DNA from: CAIZGX01 sp044239865
GTDB taxonomy: Bacteria; Bacteroidota; Bacteroidia; Flavobacteriales_D; Sanyastnellaceae
Direction of reading: 5' to 3'
Assembly: GCA_044239865.1 (NCBI GenBank)
Contig: JBIIAO010000001.1
Location: 910,358 to 974,357 of the forward strand
Length of the DNA: 64,000 nucleotides
The notes beneath the pieces are model-generated. The model searched no databases. It was given only the letters and a program-made list of their open reading frames with translations, and was not told the origin of the DNA. The number at the start of each line of letters is the position of its first letter. The stretch's first letter is position 1. The position numbers were made by a program, and so were the translations under genes. Below are positions 14,679 to 22,735 of this stretch, piece by piece.

Positions 14679-14816
14679 TCCGAGGGACGAATGTTGCAAA
14701 GCAACGAATGCCAGAGGCGAATGTGGCGGAGCCACGAATGTTGCACAGCAACGAATGCCGGAGGAGAATGTCCTTCGGACGAGGGTTGCAAGCAACGAGG
14801 GGCTTCGACGTTTCGT
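14679..14816. repeat. Family-B minihairpin array upstream of tpiA
   Basis: About nine hairpin units alternate with CGAATG or CGAGGG linkers: GTCC-GAG-GGAC, TTGC-AAA-GCAA, CC-AGA-GG, TGGC-GGA-GCCA, TTGC-ACA-GCAA, CC-GGA-GG, GTCC-TTC-GGAC and TTGCAAGCAA. The stems differ from unit to unit but always pair. The array occupies nearly all of the 172-base gap between tpiA and the upstream esterase-like gene. Confidence 0.85.
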
Positions 14817-14828
14817 GATGAAGCGTTT

Positions 14829-16271
14829 TTATTCCTTTACGAATCTAATTGCTTTCAATGTTCTATTCTTATTTCTTATTTGAAAAAAATAAAGCCCCTG
14901 GCTTAAGTTCTCTATATTAATTTCTGTGTTTTCCTTCAGTAAGGATATCTCATCATTGTGTTTTTGACCAAGCATATCAAAAATAGTTATGGTTGAATTC
15001 TCAAAATTTGAATAATTGATATTTATAGTATTTACAGCTGGATTCGGATACACGCTAACCATATCTTCATTTGTCATTGAAATAACTCCGATAGGATATA
15101 TCGTTGTATCACAAACAGGATTCGTTGAAACTAGAGGTGCAAAAAAGTTTGCCAAATTATTTTCTCGTAAAATGGAATTATCATAAGCATGGCATGGATT
15201 GTTAATTTGATCTGCGCAACTGCCTGTTCCAAATAAAAAATTGTAAGGGAAATTGGTTGTGGTAAATTCATCCTGAATATTATAACCATATCCATTATTG
15301 GTGTTCCAATTGCTAAATGCCCTGCTGCCATATAGCTTTGGCGTATTTGCTATTCCGTAGCAGTTATAACCGTTTGACATACACCACGACAAACCGGCAT
15401 AAACACCACCACTATCAATAGGTACCACTAAATCACAAGGTTGATGAAAGGAGTATATTGCAGGTTTGGGTGAATTTACTTTGTGATTTTCCAGTAAATC
15501 ACTAAACATGGCGCCATACATATTTCCAATTCCTTTTATTTGAAAAGTTGTACTTGTGGGTTCAATGGTACCATCAATATCTCCTAAATCTGGTCGCGCT
15601 ACATTAACACCGTTAAAATTTTCTCCCACACAATATTCACAGCTTAATGTGTTACTAAATGGATTAGGTGCATTCGTACTTGCATATGCTTGAATTGGCT
15701 TTTCACTAATTGTATCTAACAACCCTATTCCAAGTGCAATGAAACTACCTGCGCTTTCTCCTGCTACAAAAATGTTGTTGGTATCAATTTTTAAAGAGGC
15801 ATTTCTATTAACTAGATATCGCAAAGCCCCTTTGCCGTCTTGCACGGCTCTATAGTATGACCGATACCATTCGGCACTATCAGTTGCAAAAACACAAGAG
15901 TAATTTGGGTAATTGCAATTCCATGATAAATCATCTGGAATAAAACCTAATCTATAATTTATTGTAGCTGTAACATAACCTCTTTTCGCAAATTGTTTGC
16001 ACAGGTTTGTCATTTCATTTTTATCTCCGGCAAGAAATGCACCGCCGTGTATCCATATCAGTAGAGGCTTTCTCGAAATATGGTTGATGTCATCGCAAAT
16101 TGGTGTGTAAATGTCCATTGTTAAATTTTCTGTGCTTCCGTTGAAGTTTAGCGCAGTGCCATAAGTGACATTTAGTGTACTATCATAATCGTACTTTTTA
16201 TCTATCCACTGCTGAGCATTTAAATTCAAATGCAAAAAAAATACAAATAGTACTGTTAATTTATTTGTCAT
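14829..16271 (-). CDS. Secreted carboxylesterase-like alpha/beta hydrolase with T9SS type A signal
   Basis: 480 residues. The signal peptide (MTNKLTVLFVFFLHLNLNAQ) is followed by an alpha/beta-hydrolase domain with the oxyanion motif IWIHGGAFLAGDK (about 70-82) and nucleophile elbow FVAGESAGSFIAL (about 170-182). A candidate acid/His region with Cys pairs follows (SFHQPCDLVVP, GSCADQINNPCHAYDN). This layout is that of carboxylesterase type B and lipase-like enzymes. The end (VSVYPNPAVNTININYS to LKAIRFVKE) is a T9SS type A sorting domain. Secreted ester hydrolysis is inferred and the substrate unknown. Flanked on both sides by minihairpin arrays. Confidence 0.85.
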   Translation of the reverse strand: MTNKLTVLFVFFLHLNLNAQQWIDKKYDYDSTLNVTYGTALNFNGSTENLTMDIYTPICDDINHISRKPLLIWIHGGAFLAGDKNEMTNLCKQFAKRGYVTATINYRLGFIPDDLSWNCNYPNYSCVFATDSAEWYRSYYRAVQDGKGALRYLVNRNASLKIDTNNIFVAGESAGSFIALGIGLLDTISEKPIQAYASTNAPNPFSNTLSCEYCVGENFNGVNVARPDLGDIDGTIEPTSTTFQIKGIGNMYGAMFSDLLENHKVNSPKPAIYSFHQPCDLVVPIDSGGVYAGLSWCMSNGYNCYGIANTPKLYGSRAFSNWNTNNGYGYNIQDEFTTTNFPYNFLFGTGSCADQINNPCHAYDNSILRENNLANFFAPLVSTNPVCDTTIYPIGVISMTNEDMVSVYPNPAVNTININYSNFENSTITIFDMLGQKHNDEISLLKENTEINIENLSQGLYFFQIRNKNRTLKAIRFVKE

Positions 16272-16314
16272 ATTGTTTGAGTTTTATTTGGTTCAGGGTA
16301 TGACAAAGGTAGGG

Positions 16315-16494
16315 ACGAATGCGCTCTGCGCGAGGGTCCTGCGGACGAGGGCGAATGCTTCGCGAGGGTCCTGCGGACGAGGGCGAATTGCTTCGCGAGG
16401 GTCCTGCGGACGAGGGTTGCAAGCAACGAGGGTCTTCGACGTTTCGAATTACGTAGTAGGAATAAAATCTTCGATTTTCCAATAACGAAGTTCA
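16315..16494. repeat. Minihairpin array, family B followed by family A
   Basis: The clearest family-B array: GCGC-TCT-GCGC, then three GTCC-TGC-GGAC units interleaved with two GC-TTC-GC units, TTGCAAGCAA and GTC-TTC-GAC, linked by GAGGG or GAATG. It passes directly into family-A units TAC-GTA-GTA, AAAATC-TTC-GATTTT and AAC-GAA-GTT. The gene-free stretch is 16272-16635. Confidence 0.85.
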
Positions 16495-16499
16495 CAGTA

Positions 16500-16566
16500 C
16501 CCCGGATAGCAGTGGAAAGCCTTTGAGCGAAGCGAGAAGCTTGGAACGAATAGCCGGAAAAGGTTT
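16500..16566. ncRNA. Possible structured intergenic element of Flavobacteriia
   Basis: A 67-base stretch begins CCCCGGATAGCAGTGGAAAG, has a GC-rich middle (GAGCGAAGCGAG) between AAGC and GCTT, and ends GGAACGAATAGCCGGAAA. It resembles a motif I recall as recurrent between genes in Flavobacteriia genomes, possibly the Flavo-1 candidate RNA, though I cannot confirm that identity. It lies 3' of the minus-strand T9SS gene and just beyond its terminator. Low certainty; only one copy is seen here. Confidence 0.35.
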
Positions 16567-16580
16567 AAAAAATTGGATGC

Positions 16581-16610
16581 AAAAAAAAGGAGCAAACCGA
16601 AGTTCGCTCC
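16581..16610 (-). terminator. Intrinsic terminator of the 16636-19179 gene
   Basis: Read on the minus strand, GGAGCGAAC-TTCG-GTTTGCTCC forms a nine-pair stem (one G-T) capped by a TTCG tetraloop and followed by eight T. It starts 26 bases after the stop of the T9SS gene. Confidence 0.9.
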
Positions 16611-16635
16611 TAATCTTTAATCTAAACTTAATCTA

Positions 16636-19179
16636 CTATTTCTTAATTACACGGATGGTAATGTTTGAATTGTTGTTGTTAAGATTCACGAAGTAAACTC
16701 CGCTTTCTAAGTTGCTAGTGTCGATAGTATGGAACATGTTTCCAGCGTTTACAGCGAATGCTTCAGCAGAAACGATTTGTCCAGCGACATTGAAAATCGT
16801 AGCATTCATCATACCTGAATCGAAAGAGCTGAATTGAATGTTCAATTCGTTTTCTGTTGGATTAGGGAAAACCATTAGGTCTTCGAAAGCAACGTTTTCA
16901 GAAACTGAAACGCTTGTCAAGTTGATTGTGAATGTGTTTGAACAATCTCCGTTCGTTGCAGTAAGAACAACTGTGAAGTCACCACCTGTTGAATAAGTAT
17001 ATGATGGGTTAGCTGAAGTCGAAGTGTTTCCGTCACCGAAATCCCAAGAGTAAGAAGATGCGTTGGTTGAGTTGTTTAAGAACTGAACCGTGAAGCTTCC
17101 GATCGATTGATTGAAAGAAGCGTCAGCTGTTGGAGTTGGATTTACATTGATTAAAATTGGAGTTGATGAACCAACACCGTTACATGCATCTGTGTTTGTT
17201 ACATTCACTGTGTAAAGTCCTTCTTGAGCAGCTTCGATTGTCTGAGTTGTTTCTGCAAGAGCAGATCCGTTGAATGTCCAAGCATATGAATCAGAAGCAG
17301 ATGCTGTCAATGTTACCGCAGAACCATCGCAGATTGAAGTGCTTCCGTTCGCAGAGATTGTTGGGATTGGAGAATCACTTACGTTTACACTAATAGTGTT
17401 TGAAGAAGCTGAACATCCGTTAGCATCTGTGTACTCTAAAGAGTAATCACCCGTTGCAGATACAGTGATTGCATCTGAAGTAGCGTTTGTGTTCCAATCG
17501 TTACCACCCACTTGAGAAGAAGCGATTTCAACGCTTCCACCTGTGCAGAAAGAAGTACTTCCGTTTGCAGTGATAGAAACTGTTGGGTTCTCGTTTACAA
17601 CTACAGTCAATTGATTTGAATTTGCAGTACATCCTTTGTTGTTACGTGCAGTTACACTGTAGGTACCAGCCGTCATGAAATCTTGTGTTGAACCTGAAGC
17701 GCCGTTGTTACTCCACACGAACTCAGATGAAGCATCTGAAGATGTCGCGTTTAATGTCACCATAGAACCGTCACAAATTGAAGTTGAACCTGTTGCAGAA
17801 ATAGTCGCAGTAATTGCGTTGTTCATTGCTACAGAGTAATCTGCGTTTTGTGGATCCCACTCTGCCCAACAAGAAGTCCAGTCTTCTGAACCAATTGCAC
17901 CACGGAAAGAAACTGGAGTAAAGAAAGCGTCTTGTAAGTATGAATCTGTAAAATCTGCACCTGAAGCCAACTGAGAGTTAGCCTGAAGAGAGAAGTCAGG
18001 GTTTGAAAGGCTAATGCTATTCCAACCAAGTTCAGAACCGGTGTTCACCAATCCATTTGAATTTGCATTGAAGAAATTCGTAATGTTGAATGCACCATTT
18101 ACGTTGTTTGGATTTGCTGTAGTTACAGTAGCCAAAGAATCGTTCATTTGTGCGATAATGTTATTCTTAAAACGAAGTGTATTAGCAGTTGCATTTCCTT
18201 GCGTTGATGCACTTTCGATTAGAAGTCCAACTGGATATCCAGCAAAGACACTGTTAAATGTGCTTGTCTCCGTTCTTCTTCTTAGGTGCAATGCACGCTT
18301 ATAGTTTGAATTGATGGTGCTGTTGAACAAAAGCGGACCACCAACAGTTACGTTTGAAAAATGTGCTTGCGTGTTTGGTGTCGCCATACTTCCACTTGCA
18401 TCGTTATCTGACTCAAATCCGTTTGAACCTGATTGGTCAGCGATTTGTGGATCGCGAAGAGCTATTGCAAATTGAACGTTACCGCGGTATCCGAAATCGG
18501 TATCGAAATCGTCATCCCAGTTGCGGAAGGAAATAATATTCTTCACGTTCACATTTCCACCGAACCACTCAAAAGCATCGTCACCGCAGTATGATACTTG
18601 AACGTGATCTATGGTTGTTCCATTACCAACTCCACACATGGTTATACCGTTGATTTCAGAATTTGGTTGGAAAGGAATTCCTCCGAACTCTATACGAACA
18701 TAACGAATGATACCTGAGTTATCATTGTTGTTTGGCATAGCTCCACCACCGTAGATAGAACCTACTCCACCTTCAACAATAGCTTCACCTGCAGCTGTTC
18801 CATTACCCGCGTTCGCTGGTGAATTCACTGCAGCTCTTCCACAAATAATTAATCCACCCCAGTCGCCATAGCTTCTTTGTCCGGCCGATTTCTGAGAAGT
18901 CATTACAATCGGTTGCTCTAGCGTTCCTTCAGCAAGAAGGTATCCACTACGCTCGATAATCAAAGATCCTTTTGTTACCAAATCTCCTTTGATAATAGTA
19001 CCCGGTTGAATTACCAAGGTGTCGTTAGCCGTAACCTTTACGAAACCTGAAAGGATGTAAATGTTGTTGTTAGTCCATGTGGTAGTTCCATTGATGTCAA
19101 TGTTTCCACTTACCACAATCTGCGCCTGACTTGCAAATGCAGCCAACATGAGCGCGAAAGAGAATAAAAGTTTTTTCAT
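16636..19179 (-). CDS. Secreted T9SS type A protein with beta-helix-like domain, Ig-like repeats and PKD domain
   Basis: 847 residues. The signal peptide (MKKLLFSFALMLAAFASQAQ) is followed by a beta-helix-like domain (about 20-430) with GTIIKGDLVTKGSLIIERSG, YGDWGGLIICGRAAVN and RYVRIEFGGIPF. Three Ig-like repeats then begin ATGSTSICDGS, ANGSTSFCTGGS and ANGSTSICDGS (about 455-690). A PKD domain with YSWDFGDGNTSTSANPSYTY follows (about 700-775), then a T9SS type A signal (MVFPNPTENELNIQFS to NITIRVIKK). The function is probably surface binding or adhesion. It lies just downstream of a TonB receptor on the same strand, a pairing I recall in other Bacteroidota. A 7-bp-arm inverted repeat, ATGAATA(19231-19237)/TATTCAT(19245-19251), lies in its promoter region. 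Confidence 0.85.
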   Translation of the reverse strand: MKKLLFSFALMLAAFASQAQIVVSGNIDINGTTTWTNNNIYILSGFVKVTANDTLVIQPGTIIKGDLVTKGSLIIERSGYLLAEGTLEQPIVMTSQKSAGQRSYGDWGGLIICGRAAVNSPANAGNGTAAGEAIVEGGVGSIYGGGAMPNNNDNSGIIRYVRIEFGGIPFQPNSEINGITMCGVGNGTTIDHVQVSYCGDDAFEWFGGNVNVKNIISFRNWDDDFDTDFGYRGNVQFAIALRDPQIADQSGSNGFESDNDASGSMATPNTQAHFSNVTVGGPLLFNSTINSNYKRALHLRRRTETSTFNSVFAGYPVGLLIESASTQGNATANTLRFKNNIIAQMNDSLATVTTANPNNVNGAFNITNFFNANSNGLVNTGSELGWNSISLSNPDFSLQANSQLASGADFTDSYLQDAFFTPVSFRGAIGSEDWTSCWAEWDPQNADYSVAMNNAITATISATGSTSICDGSMVTLNATSSDASSEFVWSNNGASGSTQDFMTAGTYSVTARNNKGCTANSNQLTVVVNENPTVSITANGSTSFCTGGSVEIASSQVGGNDWNTNATSDAITVSATGDYSLEYTDANGCSASSNTISVNVSDSPIPTISANGSTSICDGSAVTLTASASDSYAWTFNGSALAETTQTIEAAQEGLYTVNVTNTDACNGVGSSTPILINVNPTPTADASFNQSIGSFTVQFLNNSTNASSYSWDFGDGNTSTSANPSYTYSTGGDFTVVLTATNGDCSNTFTINLTSVSVSENVAFEDLMVFPNPTENELNIQFSSFDSGMMNATIFNVAGQIVSAEAFAVNAGNMFHTIDTSNLESGVYFVNLNNNNSNITIRVIKK

Positions 19180-19298
19180 TAGTTTGAATTTGTTTCCGCA
19201 AAATTGCCCCTTATTCTTTATGAGAAGATGATGAATAACTTATGTATTCATTATTCAATTCTCAATAGAATGTTATGTGCTTTAAGAGAATGTTAAGC

Positions 19299-22151
19299 CT
19301 ACTTCTTCTTTTGCGTCTGCTTTACATCCTCTCGGAATTTATAACTGAGTGTTACACTCCAGTAATTACCTCGGTTGAAGTACTGCAAACGTTGATCATT
19401 GGCGCGACTTAACTTTCCATCTTGATTCGCATCTTGAAGGAAAACGAAATCTTGTTTTAAGATATCCTGAACACCCGCGCGAACAGAAAATCCGTTTTTG
19501 AAAGACTTGGTAATGGTAATGTCTAACATGTCGCGAGACATTTCATAAACTTCTGGAATATCAGGAATACCTACAATGGTAACACGAGGACCTATGCGGT
19601 TGTACAATACCGTCACTTGCCATCCAGTGGAATCGTTGTCGTAATACAATCCGCCATTAATAATATACGGAGACTGTCCAACCATTGGACGATTCGGATT
19701 CAATCCTGAAGCAACACCTTCGGCACTTACTTGAATGTCTGACTTAATGAAAGAAGCATTCGCAACCACCGTTAAGTTCTGAAGTATTCTGTTGGCAGTC
19801 ATTTCCTTCAACGACTTGCGAATATCGAATTCTACGCCATAGCTCGTTGCACCCAAAGCATTTCCAGGAGCGAAACTACGTGTTCCACCTGATCCAACGC
19901 CCGGCACGAAGTAAGGCTCAATCGGATTATTAAATTCTTTGTAGAACAATGCAGCGCTCAAATACTCTGTATTCGAAGGGTAATGTTCTATGCGTATGTC
20001 TGCGTTTGAATTGGTAGCGAAGGTCAAATTCGGATTACCTGTATTGATGAAATTGTTTTCGAAATCATAGAAACTGAATGGCGCCAATTCACGAAACTCA
20101 GGTCTATTAACCGTTTTCCCGTATGCCGCTCTTAGCATTGTTTTCTTACTTAGCGTATATGAGACATTTATGGAAGGAAGGAAAACCAATGAATCTAATG
20201 ATGCTTTAATAGGTGTACCTGTGATGTCAGCACTGGTCAAGACTTGAGAGTTCTGCTCAAGTCTGATACCGCCCGAAACTGTCAATCTCTCGAAAGGTAA
20301 CGTTAGCATAGCATAACCAGCATAGAGGTTTGAAGAAGCATGGTACCTGTCTGCTCCGCGCGTATCTTCTCCAAGGGTAAATCCCGTTGAATCTTGCATG
20401 TTAGAAGGCGCAAGAATGTTTGCAATACTTGTTGTGTCCTTGTTCCAATCGAAATTGAAAGCATCTATCACGTATCCTAAATTTCTTGAACCGAAATCGC
20501 GGTCTTTGTCTTCAATATAAAAACCAGCCTTAACAGTGGCAAATTTAGGCTTCTCCTTATCCGAGTTTAATTGTTTCAGTTTATGCTCGTAATTGGCAGC
20601 GTATGTGCGCACATCTTCCTTCAGGCTCATAAATAGTCTTCCTGAATAAAATGGCTGCGCCACCGTTGTGAAGTAAGCATGAAAATTCTCGTCAGAACCA
20701 TCCAATGGACGAGTGTAACGGATACGCTTCCAGTCAGGGTCGTTTCTTCTTGTTTGTGCGTAACCCAATGCCCAATTCAGGTTTCCCTTTCCATTAAACA
20801 ATTCATGTGTTCCTGTTAATTGGGTATTGTACATGCGTCGCTCAGTGTAGCGGAATGAATATTCCTGACGGTAGTTTCCCTCTTCCAATGCACGACCTGT
20901 TCTGAAGGTGTTCGATTGCAAACCGTTTTGATTCAAGAAGTTTTTGAATTCGATAAAACTTTTATCAGTCTTGATTCCCCAATTGTGAAGCACACCCACA
21001 TTGGCATTCTTCTGATAAATCATATCGTCGAAAGAGAATACGGTGTCACTAACTTGTGTCGCAGCGTCGAACACGTTGTAATCTAGTCGATGTGAATTTT
21101 GACGTTGAGCAGTTCTTGAATAACTAATCGCAGTAAAATTACCGAATTGAACTTTCTCTGTCTGAAAGCGCTTTCCAAAAGATACGTTCACACGACGATC
21201 GGGTAAGGCTGTTTCTGATTCATATCCCCACGTATTGGGAAGGGCTTGGCTCAGTGTTCTAGCTTCTTGATCCGAAATGTTGCTTGAAATATTGGCTGGG
21301 AAAATTGAAGGTAAATCACGCGTACCGTTATCGAAACCCAAAGCCTCTGACTTTGAATTCACATTGCTTAAAAACTCTTGCCCTGTTGTGTTCGAACGAT
21401 AATTGGTTGCCATGCTAACGTCCAACGAAGTGTTGTAATCCGGAAAGTTTTTCGTGTAAACATTTATGGCGCCTCCAGCGAATTCACCGGGAAGATCCGG
21501 AGATGGTGATTTAAATATGAGGAAGCGATCGATTGCCTGACTCGGAATAAGATCGAAAGAGAATGAACGAACGTCTGGCTCCAAAGAAGGAACAAGAATT
21601 CCATTCATCATAACTGCATTGTAACGCTCGGTTAGTCCACGTACCATAACAAAACGGTTGTCGATGATGGTCACCCCGGGAATTCTACGAGCGACTTCAG
21701 AAGCATTTCTATCTTGTCCTTTTTGAATTTGAACTGCACCTACCCCACTTACCACTCCTTTCGCCTCGCGCATCTCCATAATAACTGCAGCCTCTGAACT
21801 GGTTTTGCGGAAGTCTTTAATTTCCACACCTCCGCCAACCATGAATGATTCAGATTGCAAAACGATATCGGCTTTTAATTCTTTTCCCGAAGCGATTTCT
21901 ATCCCTGAAATTTTCTGAGTCGCGTATGAAATGGCCTTCACTTCCAATGAATAATTTCCGCCCGTCTTCACATCAATACGATATTCACCAAAAGCGTTTG
22001 AGGCCGCACCAAAAGCGGTACCGTCTACCATAATAATGGCTCCAACAATAGGTTCGGCCGAAGTATTTAAAACAGTGCCTTTAATAATAGTCTGAGCAGC
22101 AGCTGTTAAACACGTGAAAAACAATAAAAACAGGACTGATGTTTTTTTCAT
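19299..22151 (-). CDS. TonB-dependent outer-membrane receptor with carboxypeptidase-regulatory N-domain
   Basis: 950 residues from the ATG at 22151 (MKKTSVLFLLFFTCLTAAAQ, a good signal peptide). An upstream in-frame ATG at 22169 adds only MKMNDQ and is less likely. The CarboxypepD_reg-like domain (about 20-105: IIKGTVLNTSAEPIVGA, GEYRIDV) precedes the plug (about 120-240: VARRIPGVTIIDNRFVMVRG, LTERYNAVMMNGILVPS) and a 22-strand-type barrel ending YWSVTLSYKFREDVK. A C-terminal tail of charged residues follows the final aromatic strand. No SusD-like partner is adjacent, so this is not a classical polysaccharide utilisation locus. The neighbours are an ArsR-type regulator upstream and a T9SS beta-helix protein downstream. 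The substrate is unknown. Confidence 0.9.
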   Translation of the reverse strand: MKKTSVLFLLFFTCLTAAAQTIIKGTVLNTSAEPIVGAIIMVDGTAFGAASNAFGEYRIDVKTGGNYSLEVKAISYATQKISGIEIASGKELKADIVLQSESFMVGGGVEIKDFRKTSSEAAVIMEMREAKGVVSGVGAVQIQKGQDRNASEVARRIPGVTIIDNRFVMVRGLTERYNAVMMNGILVPSLEPDVRSFSFDLIPSQAIDRFLIFKSPSPDLPGEFAGGAINVYTKNFPDYNTSLDVSMATNYRSNTTGQEFLSNVNSKSEALGFDNGTRDLPSIFPANISSNISDQEARTLSQALPNTWGYESETALPDRRVNVSFGKRFQTEKVQFGNFTAISYSRTAQRQNSHRLDYNVFDAATQVSDTVFSFDDMIYQKNANVGVLHNWGIKTDKSFIEFKNFLNQNGLQSNTFRTGRALEEGNYRQEYSFRYTERRMYNTQLTGTHELFNGKGNLNWALGYAQTRRNDPDWKRIRYTRPLDGSDENFHAYFTTVAQPFYSGRLFMSLKEDVRTYAANYEHKLKQLNSDKEKPKFATVKAGFYIEDKDRDFGSRNLGYVIDAFNFDWNKDTTSIANILAPSNMQDSTGFTLGEDTRGADRYHASSNLYAGYAMLTLPFERLTVSGGIRLEQNSQVLTSADITGTPIKASLDSLVFLPSINVSYTLSKKTMLRAAYGKTVNRPEFRELAPFSFYDFENNFINTGNPNLTFATNSNADIRIEHYPSNTEYLSAALFYKEFNNPIEPYFVPGVGSGGTRSFAPGNALGATSYGVEFDIRKSLKEMTANRILQNLTVVANASFIKSDIQVSAEGVASGLNPNRPMVGQSPYIINGGLYYDNDSTGWQVTVLYNRIGPRVTIVGIPDIPEVYEMSRDMLDITITKSFKNGFSVRAGVQDILKQDFVFLQDANQDGKLSRANDQRLQYFNRGNYWSVTLSYKFREDVKQTQKKK

Positions 22152-22226
22152 TTGATCATTCATTTTCATGAATGCGAAACAAATACAGATAAGTTGATTT
22201 AAAACACAAAAAGAGTTATCTCTGAG

Positions 22227-22250
22227 TTAACATTAGACCTCCAATGTTAA
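22227..22250. promoter_or_regulatory. Inverted repeat between ArsR-type gene and TonB receptor
   Basis: TTAACATT(22227-22234)-8 bases-AATGTTAA(22243-22250) is a perfect 8-bp-arm inverted repeat overlapping the stop codon of the ArsR-type gene and about 75 bases before the receptor start. It has no T-run, so an operator is more likely than a terminator. The ArsR-type protein is the obvious candidate binder, but this is inference. Confidence 0.5.
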
Positions 22251-22573
22251 GTTAATGTTTCGAACTGGCAGAAGAACTGTTTCGAAATATTCTCAAAAAA
22301 TAGGAGCGCCTCCTTGGAAATCCAATACTTAGAACGCATTCCGAAAATTCTTCCGTCTATAATCGTGCTTTTCTTCATTTCTCTCAGATGCTGTATCACA
22401 GTAGACGGTGACATACCAGGCACTTCAACCACTCGCCCTTCAACGACACCGTTGCTTTTAATCATTTCTAAAAGAATGGTCACACGCGCAGGGTGAGCGA
22501 AGGCCCTAGAAAAGTGAGCAAAGTCATTTTCTAACCCCAGGTGTTCATACGGCAATTTTAAATCGTCTTGCAT
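22247..22573 (-). CDS. ArsR-type winged-helix transcriptional regulator
   Basis: 108 residues. Typical ArsR/SmtB winged-helix features: FSRAFAHPARVTILLEMI (about 21-38), the recognition helix in PGMSPSTVIQHLREMKKS (about 53-70) and the wing IIDGRIFGMRSKYWIS. The metal-binding ELCVCDL motif of classical ArsR/SmtB sensors is absent; the only Cys is near the C-terminus. It is therefore probably not an arsenic or zinc sensor. Same strand and upstream of the TonB receptor, divergent from icmF. The inverted repeats at 22227-22250 and 22665-22682 are candidate sites. Confidence 0.85.
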   Translation of the reverse strand: MQDDLKLPYEHLGLENDFAHFSRAFAHPARVTILLEMIKSNGVVEGRVVEVPGMSPSTVIQHLREMKKSTIIDGRIFGMRSKYWISKEALLFFENISKQFFCQFETLT

Positions 22574-22664
22574 AAAACAAAGAAATTCGATTCTGCCGCG
22601 AACTACATTTCGACAGCGTTAAATAAAGGTGAATCTATCTTTAACACCTTAACAATTCCGTAAC

Positions 22665-22682
22665 TCAAGATAACCCTTGAGA
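22665..22682. promoter_or_regulatory. Inverted repeat in the ArsR-icmF divergent promoter region
   Basis: CTCAAG(22665-22670)-ATAACC-CTTGAG(22677-22682) lies 54 bases before the icmF start and 92 bases before the divergent ArsR-type start. Perfect 6-bp arms. A regulatory role is inferred from position only. Confidence 0.4.
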
Positions 22683-22735
22683 AAATCTAAGTTTTCACGG
22701 CGCAATTCGTAAATTAGCGAAACTATACTCGAACT

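Noticed and set aside
14657..14791. 45-codon N-terminal extension of tpiA
   Set aside because: It reads through the family-B hairpin array. The family starts at MRSKLIAGNWKMN, and the length is normal without it.
16273..16495. Three overlapping 70-75-codon frames rich in Arg, Gly, Ser and Pro
   Set aside because: They are translations of the GC-rich minihairpin array in different frames. The apparent peptide repeats come from the DNA repeats.
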